From an uncultured Bacteroidota bacterium (GTDB taxonomy: Bacteria; Bacteroidota; Bacteroidia; Bacteroidales; WCHB1-69), in NCBI GenBank assembly GCA_902786595.1, contig CADADB010000014.1:1-64000 (forward strand): a DNA stretch of 64,000 nt, given 5' to 3'. The notes beneath the pieces are model-generated. The model was not told the DNA's origin, made no database searches, and saw only the letters and a list, made by a program, of their open reading frames with translations. How positions within the stretch are numbered: the stretch's first letter is position 1; each line of letters opens with the position of its first letter. Positions 31,751-38,701 of this stretch are shown piece after piece. The translations under genes and the position numbers were made by a program.

Positions 31751-32791
31751 ATGTTGCAGAAAAAAATACCGGATTATTATGTCACGAAAGACAATATCAT
31801 CTTCTTTCTGATATTTGTGTTTCTGTATTCGCTGCTTTTCGTCAATATCTTCACTCCCTTCCAAGGTGCATGGTACAATATCCTTCATTATTCCCGCACC
31901 CAACTCTTCACTGACACACTCATTATCACTTCGGGCGGAACCATTGTCCTTCTAATCAGCAGAATGATCATGTATTATATGCATAAGCGTAAGCCACTCA
32001 ACCAGATGCAATACTGGTTCTGGCATATTTTGGAAGTCTTTTGCATCGCATTCCTATATGCTTTAATCGTGCATTTTGCCACGAAGGACACCCGGGAGTT
32101 CTCTGAAATATTTGCCCGGGCGGTCATTTTCGTCCCTACTATCCTCATCATTCCGGTCATCATCACCCTACTCTATTTCAGTACCCGCGAGAAAGACGAG
32201 AAAATCTCTGTTTTGGAATCCCAGCAAACCGAAAGCAACACTTCCAATAACTCGAATGAGAGTTTTGAAAATCAAGTTGTTAAAAGCAATAATATTCAAG
32301 AGAAAGATTTCTCTTTCCCAGATGATTTTTCCGGAGACGACATGGTGTTGGACAATCATCTGACAAGTGTCGCAAAACCGGCTTCTGTTTCCGATCGACA
32401 AGAAAGCCCAACGGAAAACACTGCCTTGTCCAAGATTATCAACTTCTTTGATGACAAGGATGAGTTACAACTATCACTCAGACTTGACCATATATATTAT
32501 ATAGAATCCGCTGAAAACTATGTCCACATCAATTATAAGAACAAGGAAAGCATTGAGCGTTTCACGTTGCGCAGCTCATTGAAAAAACAGCAGGAGAAGT
32601 TGGAAAAATACGGTTTTATCCGTTGTCACAGAAGCTATTTGGTCAATTTCGCCAATATTCTGCTGTTGCGAAAAGACAAAGACGGTCCCTATTTGGATTT
32701 TGGTGAGAGCGGTCTGAAGCAAATCCCGATTTCCAAGACTTATTTGGATGCTGTGACAGCATATTTCATCCAGAACAGCGACGAATCATAA
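31751..32791 (+). CDS. LytTR-domain transcription factor with membrane sensor domain
   Basis: 346 residues. Four hydrophobic helices in the first 140 residues (FFLIFVFLYSLLFVNIF; LIITSGGTIVLLISRMIMYY; HILEVFCIAFLYALIVHF; VIFVPTILIIPVIITLLYF), then a long Ser/Asn/Asp-rich linker (about 150-235) and a C-terminal LytTR DNA-binding domain (DHIYYIESAENYVHINYKNK, FTLRSSLKKQQEKL, FIRCHRSYLVNFANI). It is a one-component, membrane-bound regulator without a receiver domain, presumably sensing an envelope or small-molecule signal. nth follows after 6 nt, probably in the same transcript. Confidence 0.92.
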   Translation: MLQKKIPDYYVTKDNIIFFLIFVFLYSLLFVNIFTPFQGAWYNILHYSRTQLFTDTLIITSGGTIVLLISRMIMYYMHKRKPLNQMQYWFWHILEVFCIAFLYALIVHFATKDTREFSEIFARAVIFVPTILIIPVIITLLYFSTREKDEKISVLESQQTESNTSNNSNESFENQVVKSNNIQEKDFSFPDDFSGDDMVLDNHLTSVAKPASVSDRQESPTENTALSKIINFFDDKDELQLSLRLDHIYYIESAENYVHINYKNKESIERFTLRSSLKKQQEKLEKYGFIRCHRSYLVNFANILLLRKDKDGPYLDFGESGLKQIPISKTYLDAVTAYFIQNSDES

Positions 32792-32797
32792 GTTCCC

Positions 32798-33442
32798 ATG
32801 CGCAGGAAAACCGATAAATATAAATATATTGTAGATTTTTTTTCGAAATCACAACCCGATGTGGCTTCGGAGTTGCACTACAGTAGTGCTTACGAACTCT
32901 TGGTAGCCACGATGCTTGCAGCTCAATGTACTGACAAGCGCGTCAATATGGTCACGCCAGCGCTGTTTGCCGCCTATCCCACCGCATCGGATTTGGCGAA
33001 AGCAACCGAAGAGGAGATTTTATCTTACATAAAATCAGTATCTTACCCGAACAGCAAAAGCCGTCATTTGCATCAGATGGCGCAGATGGTTGTCCAGGAT
33101 TTTGGCGGGGTTATTCCCTGCGATTTGGACAGTCTGACCAAGTTGCCGGGTGTTGGACGTAAAACCGCCAATGTGGTGTTGGCTTTCGCTTTCGACCAGG
33201 CGGCCATGCCCGTTGACACGCATGTGTTCCGCGTTTCGCACCGAATAGGACTGGTCCCTGATTCTGCCAACACACCGGAAAAAGTTGAGAAAGAGTTGGT
33301 TAAACACTTTCCGAAAGAGTACATATCCAGGGCGCACCACTGGTTGCTGCTGCACGGCCGTTACATTTGCACTGCCCGGAAGCCGCATTGTGAGAAGTGC
33401 TCTCTGGTCGGAATCTGCGATATCGCAAACCAAAAACCATAA
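32798..33442 (+). CDS. nth: Endonuclease III
   Basis: Base-excision repair DNA glycosylase/AP lyase for oxidised pyrimidines. The helix-hairpin-helix LPGVGRKTANVV contains catalytic Lys122; catalytic Asp140 is in PVDTHVFRVSHRIGL; the [4Fe-4S] cluster ligands are Cys191, Cys198, Cys201 and Cys207 (C-x6-C-x2-C-x5-C). Length 214 is normal. It lies 6 nt after the LytTR gene. Confidence 0.97.
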   Translation: MRRKTDKYKYIVDFFSKSQPDVASELHYSSAYELLVATMLAAQCTDKRVNMVTPALFAAYPTASDLAKATEEEILSYIKSVSYPNSKSRHLHQMAQMVVQDFGGVIPCDLDSLTKLPGVGRKTANVVLAFAFDQAAMPVDTHVFRVSHRIGLVPDSANTPEKVEKELVKHFPKEYISRAHHWLLLHGRYICTARKPHCEKCSLVGICDIANQKP

Positions 33443-33460
33443 ACCCTAAACCTACACTTC

Positions 33461-33482
33461 AATAACCCATAACCCATAACCA
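33461..33482. repeat. CCCATAA-type tract directly before tadA
   Basis: AATAACCCATAACCCATAAC then CATTAAAAA and the tadA ATG. The sequence around the start is nearly the same as in front of glyS. Confidence 0.65.
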
Positions 33483-33489
33483 TTAAAAA

Positions 33490-33927
33490 ATGGAACTCGA
33501 CGACACCTACTTCATGCGCATCGCCCTGCAGGAAGCGGAGGATGCATACGCGGAGAATGAGATTCCCGTTGGTGCAGTGGTTGTACTTGATAATCAAATC
33601 ATTGCCAAAGGACATAATTTAACAGAGACCTTGAAGGACGTGACAGCTCATGCCGAGATGATGGCTATCACATCTGCCGCCAATGCGTTAGGTGCCAAAT
33701 ATCTGCAGGAATGCACGTTATATGTCACCTTGGAACCGTGTCTGATGTGCGCCGGTGCCATCGCACATGCGCAAATCAAGGCGTTGGTGATCGGGGCCGA
33801 CGACCCGAAACGGGGTTATAGCGTCTATCTCAAGGACAAATTCCCCTCCAAGGCGGAAATTCGGCGGGGAGTGCTCGCCGATGAAAGCGCCACCCTTTTG
33901 AAACGGTTCTTTGCCGAACGCCGTTAA
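33490..33927 (+). CDS. tadA: tRNA-specific adenosine deaminase (TadA-like nucleoside deaminase)
   Basis: Cytidine-deaminase fold, 145 residues. The zinc site is His54 with catalytic Glu56 (HAEMMAI) and Cys84/Cys87 (EPCLMCAGA). The N-terminal EIPVGAVVV and the C-terminal AEIRRGVLADESATLLKRFF match TadA, which converts wobble adenosine to inosine in tRNA-Arg. Guanine-deaminase-like relatives share this motif, so the exact substrate is likely but not certain. It lies downstream of nth, perhaps in one operon. Confidence 0.92.
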   Translation: MELDDTYFMRIALQEAEDAYAENEIPVGAVVVLDNQIIAKGHNLTETLKDVTAHAEMMAITSAANALGAKYLQECTLYVTLEPCLMCAGAIAHAQIKALVIGADDPKRGYSVYLKDKFPSKAEIRRGVLADESATLLKRFFAERR

Positions 33928-33935
33928 CTCTGGCA

Positions 33936-34011
33936 GACTTAGACTTAAACTTAGACTTAAACATAGACTTAAACTTAAACTTAAACTTAAACTTAGACTT
34001 AGACTTAACAT
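33936..34011. repeat. AGACTTAAACTT tract after the tadA stop
   Basis: About twelve imperfect 6-bp units (AGACTT/AAACTT) start 9 nt after the tadA stop. The same units appear near 198-257. The frame running through it is not coding. Confidence 0.7.
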
Positions 34012-34039
34012 AGTCACCGTAATAATAAAAATTAAGAAA

Positions 34040-34618
34040 ATGAAAATCGCGCTTTTTGCAGCTGTAGAAGAAGAAGTGTCTCAGATTAAAGAAATGGTAC
34101 ATCTGACCGGTATTGGTCGGGAAAGCGCCACCACGGCGATGCTTGAGTTCATGCGTAAACATGAAGGGGAAGATTTCACCGTTCTGAACATTGGAACCGC
34201 CGGGGCTCACACCGCCCCTGTAGGCAGTCTGTTGCGGATCACGGAAATTGTGTCCGGAGGGGCTGACTTCCTGTCCCAGCCCATGTTCACAGACCGTCTG
34301 CCGGTGGAAATTCACGACACCAGTGATGCGAAGTTGTTTTCTTCCGACTGTTTTGTGAGCCCGAGTGTATATTCCGCAGATTTTCTGTCGAAAATCTCCA
34401 AAAAAGCCGACTGTTTTGACATGGAGTCCTCGGCGCTCTATACCGTGGCCAAACATTTCGGGAAACCGTATGTTTCCTATAAAATCGTTTCTGACCATCT
34501 GGATGTGGATCTGGCCACCTGGCATCAGCGGGTGCACGATCTTTCGGGCAATCTTTGCGATTTTGTGCTGAAAATACTGGAGAAGATAAAAACAAACGGC
34601 TCTTTGGAGCTGATCTGA
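34040..34618 (+). CDS. Nucleosidase of the MTA/SAH nucleosidase (phosphorylase) superfamily, short form
   Basis: Start set at 34040 (MKIALFAAVEEEVSQIKEMV), after the repeat tract. Superfamily motifs: the N-terminal EEEV with its catalytic-type Glu, VLNIGTAGAHTAPVGSLL, FDMESSALYTVAKHFGKPYV with the ribose-binding Met-Glu, and YKIVSDHLD with the purine-site Asp. At 192 residues it is about 35 shorter than classical MTA/SAH nucleosidases, lacking part of the region after EEEV, so its substrate may differ. A hairpin (34673-34697) may end its transcript. Confidence 0.85.
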   Translation: MKIALFAAVEEEVSQIKEMVHLTGIGRESATTAMLEFMRKHEGEDFTVLNIGTAGAHTAPVGSLLRITEIVSGGADFLSQPMFTDRLPVEIHDTSDAKLFSSDCFVSPSVYSADFLSKISKKADCFDMESSALYTVAKHFGKPYVSYKIVSDHLDVDLATWHQRVHDLSGNLCDFVLKILEKIKTNGSLELI

Positions 34619-34672
34619 ACGGGCAAAACAAGCGGAAAATGGCTGCCCACAGTCTATTCGATGTAAAAAAAC

Positions 34673-34697
34673 AAGGTCTGCCGAATCAGCAGACCTT
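34673..34697 (+). terminator. Hairpin after the nucleosidase gene
   Basis: AAGGTCTGC, 7-nt loop, GCAGACCTT followed by TGTTGTTT. It stands between the nucleosidase and the convergent tRNA gene and could serve both. Confidence 0.65.
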
Positions 34698-34707
34698 TGT
34701 TGTTTAG

Positions 34708-34779
<72 letters not shown>

Positions 34780-34792
34780 ATGTTTACGGCTG

Positions 34793-34800
34793 CAAAAATA
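34793..34800 (-). promoter_or_regulatory. -7 box of the tRNA-fMet gene
   Basis: TATTTTTG followed by CAGCCG on the minus strand, 13 nt from the tRNA 5' end; divergent from rpsA. Confidence 0.65.
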
Positions 34801-34860
34801 CACTTTTTTTGAAATTAACTATAAATGTCAAAAAAAAATTTTTTCGTATCGTATTTTTTG

Positions 34861-34868
34861 TATTTTTG
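34861..34868 (+). promoter_or_regulatory. -7 box of rpsA
   Basis: TATTTTTG followed by CCGGCTC. The leader before the ATG at 34972 is about 100 nt, long enough for translational autoregulation such as that known for S1 in other bacteria, but no structure is evident. Confidence 0.7.
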
Positions 34869-34971
34869 CCGGCTCAATTGAAAGAGGCTCTTCAATTGAT
34901 TATTAAATAATTAACCTCAATGTTTCATCTTAAAAAAGCCCCTGTCTTTGGCTAATAAAAGACAAAATTTT

Positions 34972-36930
34972 ATGTCAGAAGAATTATTGAATGCTCCTGA
35001 ACAGACTCAAGAAATCGAACAAAATGTGGAAAATGTTGCCGAAACTGCAGCAGAAGTGGTAGAAGAAGTTGCCGCTCCCGCAGTAGAGGAAGAACTGCCC
35101 GCCACTGAAGAGAAAGCCCCCAAAGCGCCTCGCAAAACGCATAATTTCGAGAATGCATACGCCGACGCAATGGCAAACTTCGATTGGGACAAAGTTTCCG
35201 ACCAAAACGACCGCTACTCCAAAGAGGAGCAGGCCCGTTTGGAAGACCTCTACACCAAGTCCTTCAAATCCATCGACCAAGACGATGTGATCAAGGGTAA
35301 AGTGGTTTCCATCAACGACCGCGAAGTGGTGCTCAACATCGGATTCAAGTCCGACGGTGTCATCAACGCTTCCGAACTCCGCTACAACCACGACCTCAAG
35401 ATCGGTGACGAAATCGAGGTTTACGTTGAAAGCCAGGAAGATGCCAACGGCCAAATGCAACTTTCCCACAAACGCGCCCTCATTCTCAAATCATGGCAGC
35501 GTGTCAACGAAGCATACGACAATCAAGAAGTTATCACCGGTTATGTGAAGGGTAAGACCAAAGGCGGTCTCATCGTGGACGTTTTCGGTATCGAGGCCTT
35601 CCTGCCCGGTTCTCAGATTGATGTGAAGCAAATCCGCGACTTTGACGTCTATGTCGGCAAGACCATGGAGTTCAAGGTTGTGAAGATCAACCACGACTAC
35701 AAGAATGTCGTCGTTTCCCACAAGGCTCTTATCGAGGCCGAAATCGAAGCTCAGAAAGCTGAAATCATCAGCAAGCTCGAAGTCGGACAAATCCTCGAAG
35801 GTACTGTCAAGAACATCGTTTCTTACGGTGCATTCGTCGATCTCGGCGGTTTGGACGGTCTTATCCACATCACCGACCTCTCTTGGGGCCGTATCAACCA
35901 TCCTTCCGAAGTGGTTGAGCTCGACCAAAAGGTCAACGTCGTTATCCTCAACTTCGAAGAGGGTAAGAAACGTATCGCCTTGGGTCTCAAACAGCTCACT
36001 CCTCAACCTTGGGAGAAACTCGATCCCAATTTGAAGGTTGGTGACAAAGTCAAAGGTAAAGTGGTCGTCATTACCGACTACGGCGCTTTTGTGGAAATCA
36101 TGCCCGGCGTGGAAGGTCTTATCCACGTTTCCGAAATGTCTTGGTCACAGCACCTGCGCACCGCTCACGACTTCCTCAAAGTCGGTGACGAAGTGGAAGC
36201 TGTGGTGCTCACCCTCGACCGCGAAGGACAGAAGATGTCCCTGGGTATCAAGCAACTCATCCCCGATCCGTGGGCTAACATCCTGGAGAAATATCCTGTC
36301 GGTTCCCGCCACACCGCTACGGTCCGCAACTTCACGACCTTCGGTATTTTCGTGGAACTGGAAGAAGGCGTTGACGGCCTGATCCACATCTCCGACCTCT
36401 CTTGGAACAAGAAGATCAAACATCCCGCCGAGTTCACCAAAGTGGGTGAATCCATCGACGTGGTTGTTCTCGAAGTGGACACCGAGAATCGTCGTCTGAG
36501 CTTAGGTCACAAACAATTAGAGGAGAATCCTTGGGATGTTTACGAGACCATCTTCACCGTTGGTTCCGTGCATGAAGGTACCATCACCGGCATGAACGAC
36601 AAAGGTGCTACGGTGCTTCTCCCGCACAACATCGAAGGATTTGCTTTCAACCGTCATCTTGTGAAAGAAGACAAATCCACCGCTAAGGAAGGCGAAACCC
36701 TCCCGTTCATGGTGGTTGACTTCTCCAAGGACGCCAAGAAAATCCACCTCTCCCACACCAAGACCTGGCAACCCGACAGAGATTCTGAAGAGAGAGCCAA
36801 GAATGACGAGGAGAGACAGAAAGAGCGTGATATTCAAAAAGTTAACGAGAGCAATGTCGAAAAGGCAACCCTCGGTGACTTGAATGTCCTGCAATCTCTG
36901 AAAGAAGATCTGGAAAAGGAAGGTAAATAA
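34972..36930 (+). CDS. rpsA: 30S ribosomal protein S1
   Basis: 652 residues from the ATG at 34972; an in-frame TTG 24 nt upstream is less likely. A Glu/Ala/Pro-rich N-terminal extension (about 1-60), typical of Bacteroidota S1, precedes six S1 RNA-binding repeats at roughly residues 105-170, 190-250, 270-340, 357-427, 444-514 and 530-600. Repeats 3-5 carry the full YGAFVDLGGLDGLIHITDLS-type motif. S1 binds mRNA and helps initiation, which matters in a phylum that uses weak Shine-Dalgarno signals. The tail is charged and low complexity. Followed by a strong terminator. Confidence 0.97.
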   Translation: MSEELLNAPEQTQEIEQNVENVAETAAEVVEEVAAPAVEEELPATEEKAPKAPRKTHNFENAYADAMANFDWDKVSDQNDRYSKEEQARLEDLYTKSFKSIDQDDVIKGKVVSINDREVVLNIGFKSDGVINASELRYNHDLKIGDEIEVYVESQEDANGQMQLSHKRALILKSWQRVNEAYDNQEVITGYVKGKTKGGLIVDVFGIEAFLPGSQIDVKQIRDFDVYVGKTMEFKVVKINHDYKNVVVSHKALIEAEIEAQKAEIISKLEVGQILEGTVKNIVSYGAFVDLGGLDGLIHITDLSWGRINHPSEVVELDQKVNVVILNFEEGKKRIALGLKQLTPQPWEKLDPNLKVGDKVKGKVVVITDYGAFVEIMPGVEGLIHVSEMSWSQHLRTAHDFLKVGDEVEAVVLTLDREGQKMSLGIKQLIPDPWANILEKYPVGSRHTATVRNFTTFGIFVELEEGVDGLIHISDLSWNKKIKHPAEFTKVGESIDVVVLEVDTENRRLSLGHKQLEENPWDVYETIFTVGSVHEGTITGMNDKGATVLLPHNIEGFAFNRHLVKEDKSTAKEGETLPFMVVDFSKDAKKIHLSHTKTWQPDRDSEERAKNDEERQKERDIQKVNESNVEKATLGDLNVLQSLKEDLEKEGK

Positions 36931-36952
36931 TCTCCTTCTTTTAAGGAATTTG

Positions 36953-36982
36953 AAAGGCGATCGGCAACGGTCGCCTTTTTTT
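36953..36982 (+). terminator. rpsA intrinsic terminator with GCAA tetraloop
   Basis: An 11-bp stem (AAAGGCGATCG / CGGTCGCCTTT, one G-U pair) capped by GCAA and followed by T residues to 36982, 22 nt after the stop. Confidence 0.9.
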
Positions 36983-36984
36983 GC

Positions 36985-37049
36985 TTTTGGCTATTAGCTG
37001 TTGGCCATTGGCAAATAATACTAAAAGCTAAAAGCCAATAGCTAATAGC
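36985..37049. repeat. Opposed GGCTATTAGCT tracts forming a large hairpin
   Basis: GCTATTAGCT at 36990-36999 and its exact complement AGCTAATAGC at 37040-37049, with further partly paired units inside. The repeat unit is that of 20409-20466, here present in both orientations between the rpsA terminator and the pepD promoter. Confidence 0.65.
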
Positions 37050-37059
37050 AAAAAAATAC

Positions 37060-37067
37060 TATCTTTG
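37060..37067 (+). promoter_or_regulatory. -7 box of pepD
   Basis: TATCTTTG followed by CGGTCGC, 39 nt before the ATG at 37106. Confidence 0.7.
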
Positions 37068-37105
37068 CGGTCGCAAAATTGAAGTATCATTCTAAATCAA
37101 AAAAT

Positions 37106-38560
37106 ATGAACGAAGAAATGCTGAATTTGAAACCCTCAAAGGTTTTCTATTATTTCAATGAAATTACCAAAATCCCGCGTCCGTCAAAGCGCGAGGAAAA
37201 GATGTCACTTTGGTTGGAAGAAACCGGCAAGAAACTTGGATTACCCACCAAACGCGACAAAGTCGGCAACGTGCTTATTTCCAAGCCCGCAACGCCGGGT
37301 AAAGAAAACGTCACCCCCGTGGTGCTGCAGGCGCACATGGATATGGTGTGTGAGAAGAACAACGACAAAGTTTTCGATTTCGATAAGGATGCCATCGAGA
37401 CTTACATTGACGGCGAATGGCTGAAGGCCAAGGGCACGACTCTCGGTGCTGACGACGGTATCGGCGTGGCCCTCGCACTGGCTGTTCTCGATGACAATGA
37501 GCTGGAACACGGTCCCATCGAAGCGCTCTTCACCATTGACGAGGAGACGGGCCTTACCGGCGCCGCTGCTGTGGAAGCCGGCTTTATGCAAGGCAAGATG
37601 CTCCTCAACCTTGACTCCGAGGATGAAGGCCAGTTCTTCATTGGTTGTGCAGGCGGTCAGGACACCGTGGCTACTCTCCCCTGTGAATACGAACCTGCAG
37701 AGGGTGGTTGGGAGTTTTTCAAGGTCGAAGTTAAGGGCTTGCAAGGCGGTCATAGCGGCGATGACATCAACAAGGGTCGCGGCAACGCGGTGAAATTGCT
37801 GTCCCGCATCCTCTGGAACTCCTACAGCGATTTCAACCTGCGCATCGCCGACATCAACGCTGGCAATCTGCGTAATGCCATCGCCCGCGAAGGATTCGCT
37901 GTCGTGGCTTTGCCGAAAGAAGAAGTTGAAGGTTGGAAAGCATATCTTGCCGAAATGGACAAGACTTACAAGTCCGAATTCCACACCACCGATCCCGGTG
38001 TGATGGTTACGGTAGAACCCGCTGCTGCTGTTAAGGAAGTCTTTGAGGAGACTTTCCAAATTGACGTGTTGAATGCCCTTGTGGTGTGCCCGCACGGTGT
38101 GGTTGCCATGTCCCAAGATATCCCGGGCTTCGTGGAAACTTCCACCAACCTGGCTTCTGTGAAGGTTGTCGATGGCAACGTGGTGTTCACCACCAGCCAG
38201 CGCAGCTCTGTGGAATCCAAGAAACGCGCCATCGTGGATAAAGTGTCCGCCACTTTCTGGATGATCGGTGCCGACGTGGTGAACTCGGACGGCTATCCCG
38301 GCTGGAACCCGAACCCGAATTCTGAGGCAGTGCGTGTGCTGACCGAAGCATACCGCAACGTCTTCCATAAGGACCCGCAGGTGTTGGCCATCCACGCCGG
38401 CCTTGAATGCGGACTCTTCTCCGAAAAGTATCCCGACATGGACATGGTCTCCTTCGGCCCGACATTGCGCGGCGTCCACTCTCCTGACGAGAAGCTCGAA
38501 ATCGCGACCGTGCAGATGTGCTGGGACTTGATGGTCGAGTTCTTCAAGCTGCTGAAATAG
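37106..38560 (+). CDS. pepD: Aminoacyl-histidine dipeptidase (PepD, M20 family)
   Basis: Cytoplasmic dizinc peptidase of 484 residues that cleaves Xaa-His and other dipeptides. Start at 37106 (MNEEMLNLKPSKVFYYFNEI). Metal ligands lie in VVLQAHMDMVCEK, LGADDGIGVA, FTIDEETGLTGA (catalytic Glu plus ligand) and LLNLDSEDEGQFFIGCAGG, with the final His in LRGVHSPDEKLEI. The lid domain has VKGLQGGHSGDDINKGRGNA. This is the standard C-class M20 architecture at normal length. Confidence 0.96.
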   Translation: MNEEMLNLKPSKVFYYFNEITKIPRPSKREEKMSLWLEETGKKLGLPTKRDKVGNVLISKPATPGKENVTPVVLQAHMDMVCEKNNDKVFDFDKDAIETYIDGEWLKAKGTTLGADDGIGVALALAVLDDNELEHGPIEALFTIDEETGLTGAAAVEAGFMQGKMLLNLDSEDEGQFFIGCAGGQDTVATLPCEYEPAEGGWEFFKVEVKGLQGGHSGDDINKGRGNAVKLLSRILWNSYSDFNLRIADINAGNLRNAIAREGFAVVALPKEEVEGWKAYLAEMDKTYKSEFHTTDPGVMVTVEPAAAVKEVFEETFQIDVLNALVVCPHGVVAMSQDIPGFVETSTNLASVKVVDGNVVFTTSQRSSVESKKRAIVDKVSATFWMIGADVVNSDGYPGWNPNPNSEAVRVLTEAYRNVFHKDPQVLAIHAGLECGLFSEKYPDMDMVSFGPTLRGVHSPDEKLEIATVQMCWDLMVEFFKLLK

Positions 38561-38587
38561 ACGTAAGACGTGAGACGTTAGACTTTT

Positions 38588-38615
38588 GGGGGACTCGGAA
38601 GGGTTCCCCTTTTTG
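38588..38615 (+). terminator. Probable pepD terminator
   Basis: GGGGGA, about 10-nt loop, TTCCCC followed by five to six T residues, 27 nt after the stop; an AGACGT tract lies between. Confidence 0.65.
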
Positions 38616-38674
38616 CGATTTACGGTTTACGGTTTACGATTTTTGGTTGAAAAAAAACCAAATGCCATTTTTTG

Positions 38675-38682
38675 TATTTTTG
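38675..38682 (+). promoter_or_regulatory. -7 box of the GH78 operon
   Basis: TATTTTTG followed by CCGCTGAT, 20 nt before the ATG at 38702. Confidence 0.7.
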
Positions 38683-38701
38683 CCGCTGATTACTTGTAAT
38701 T

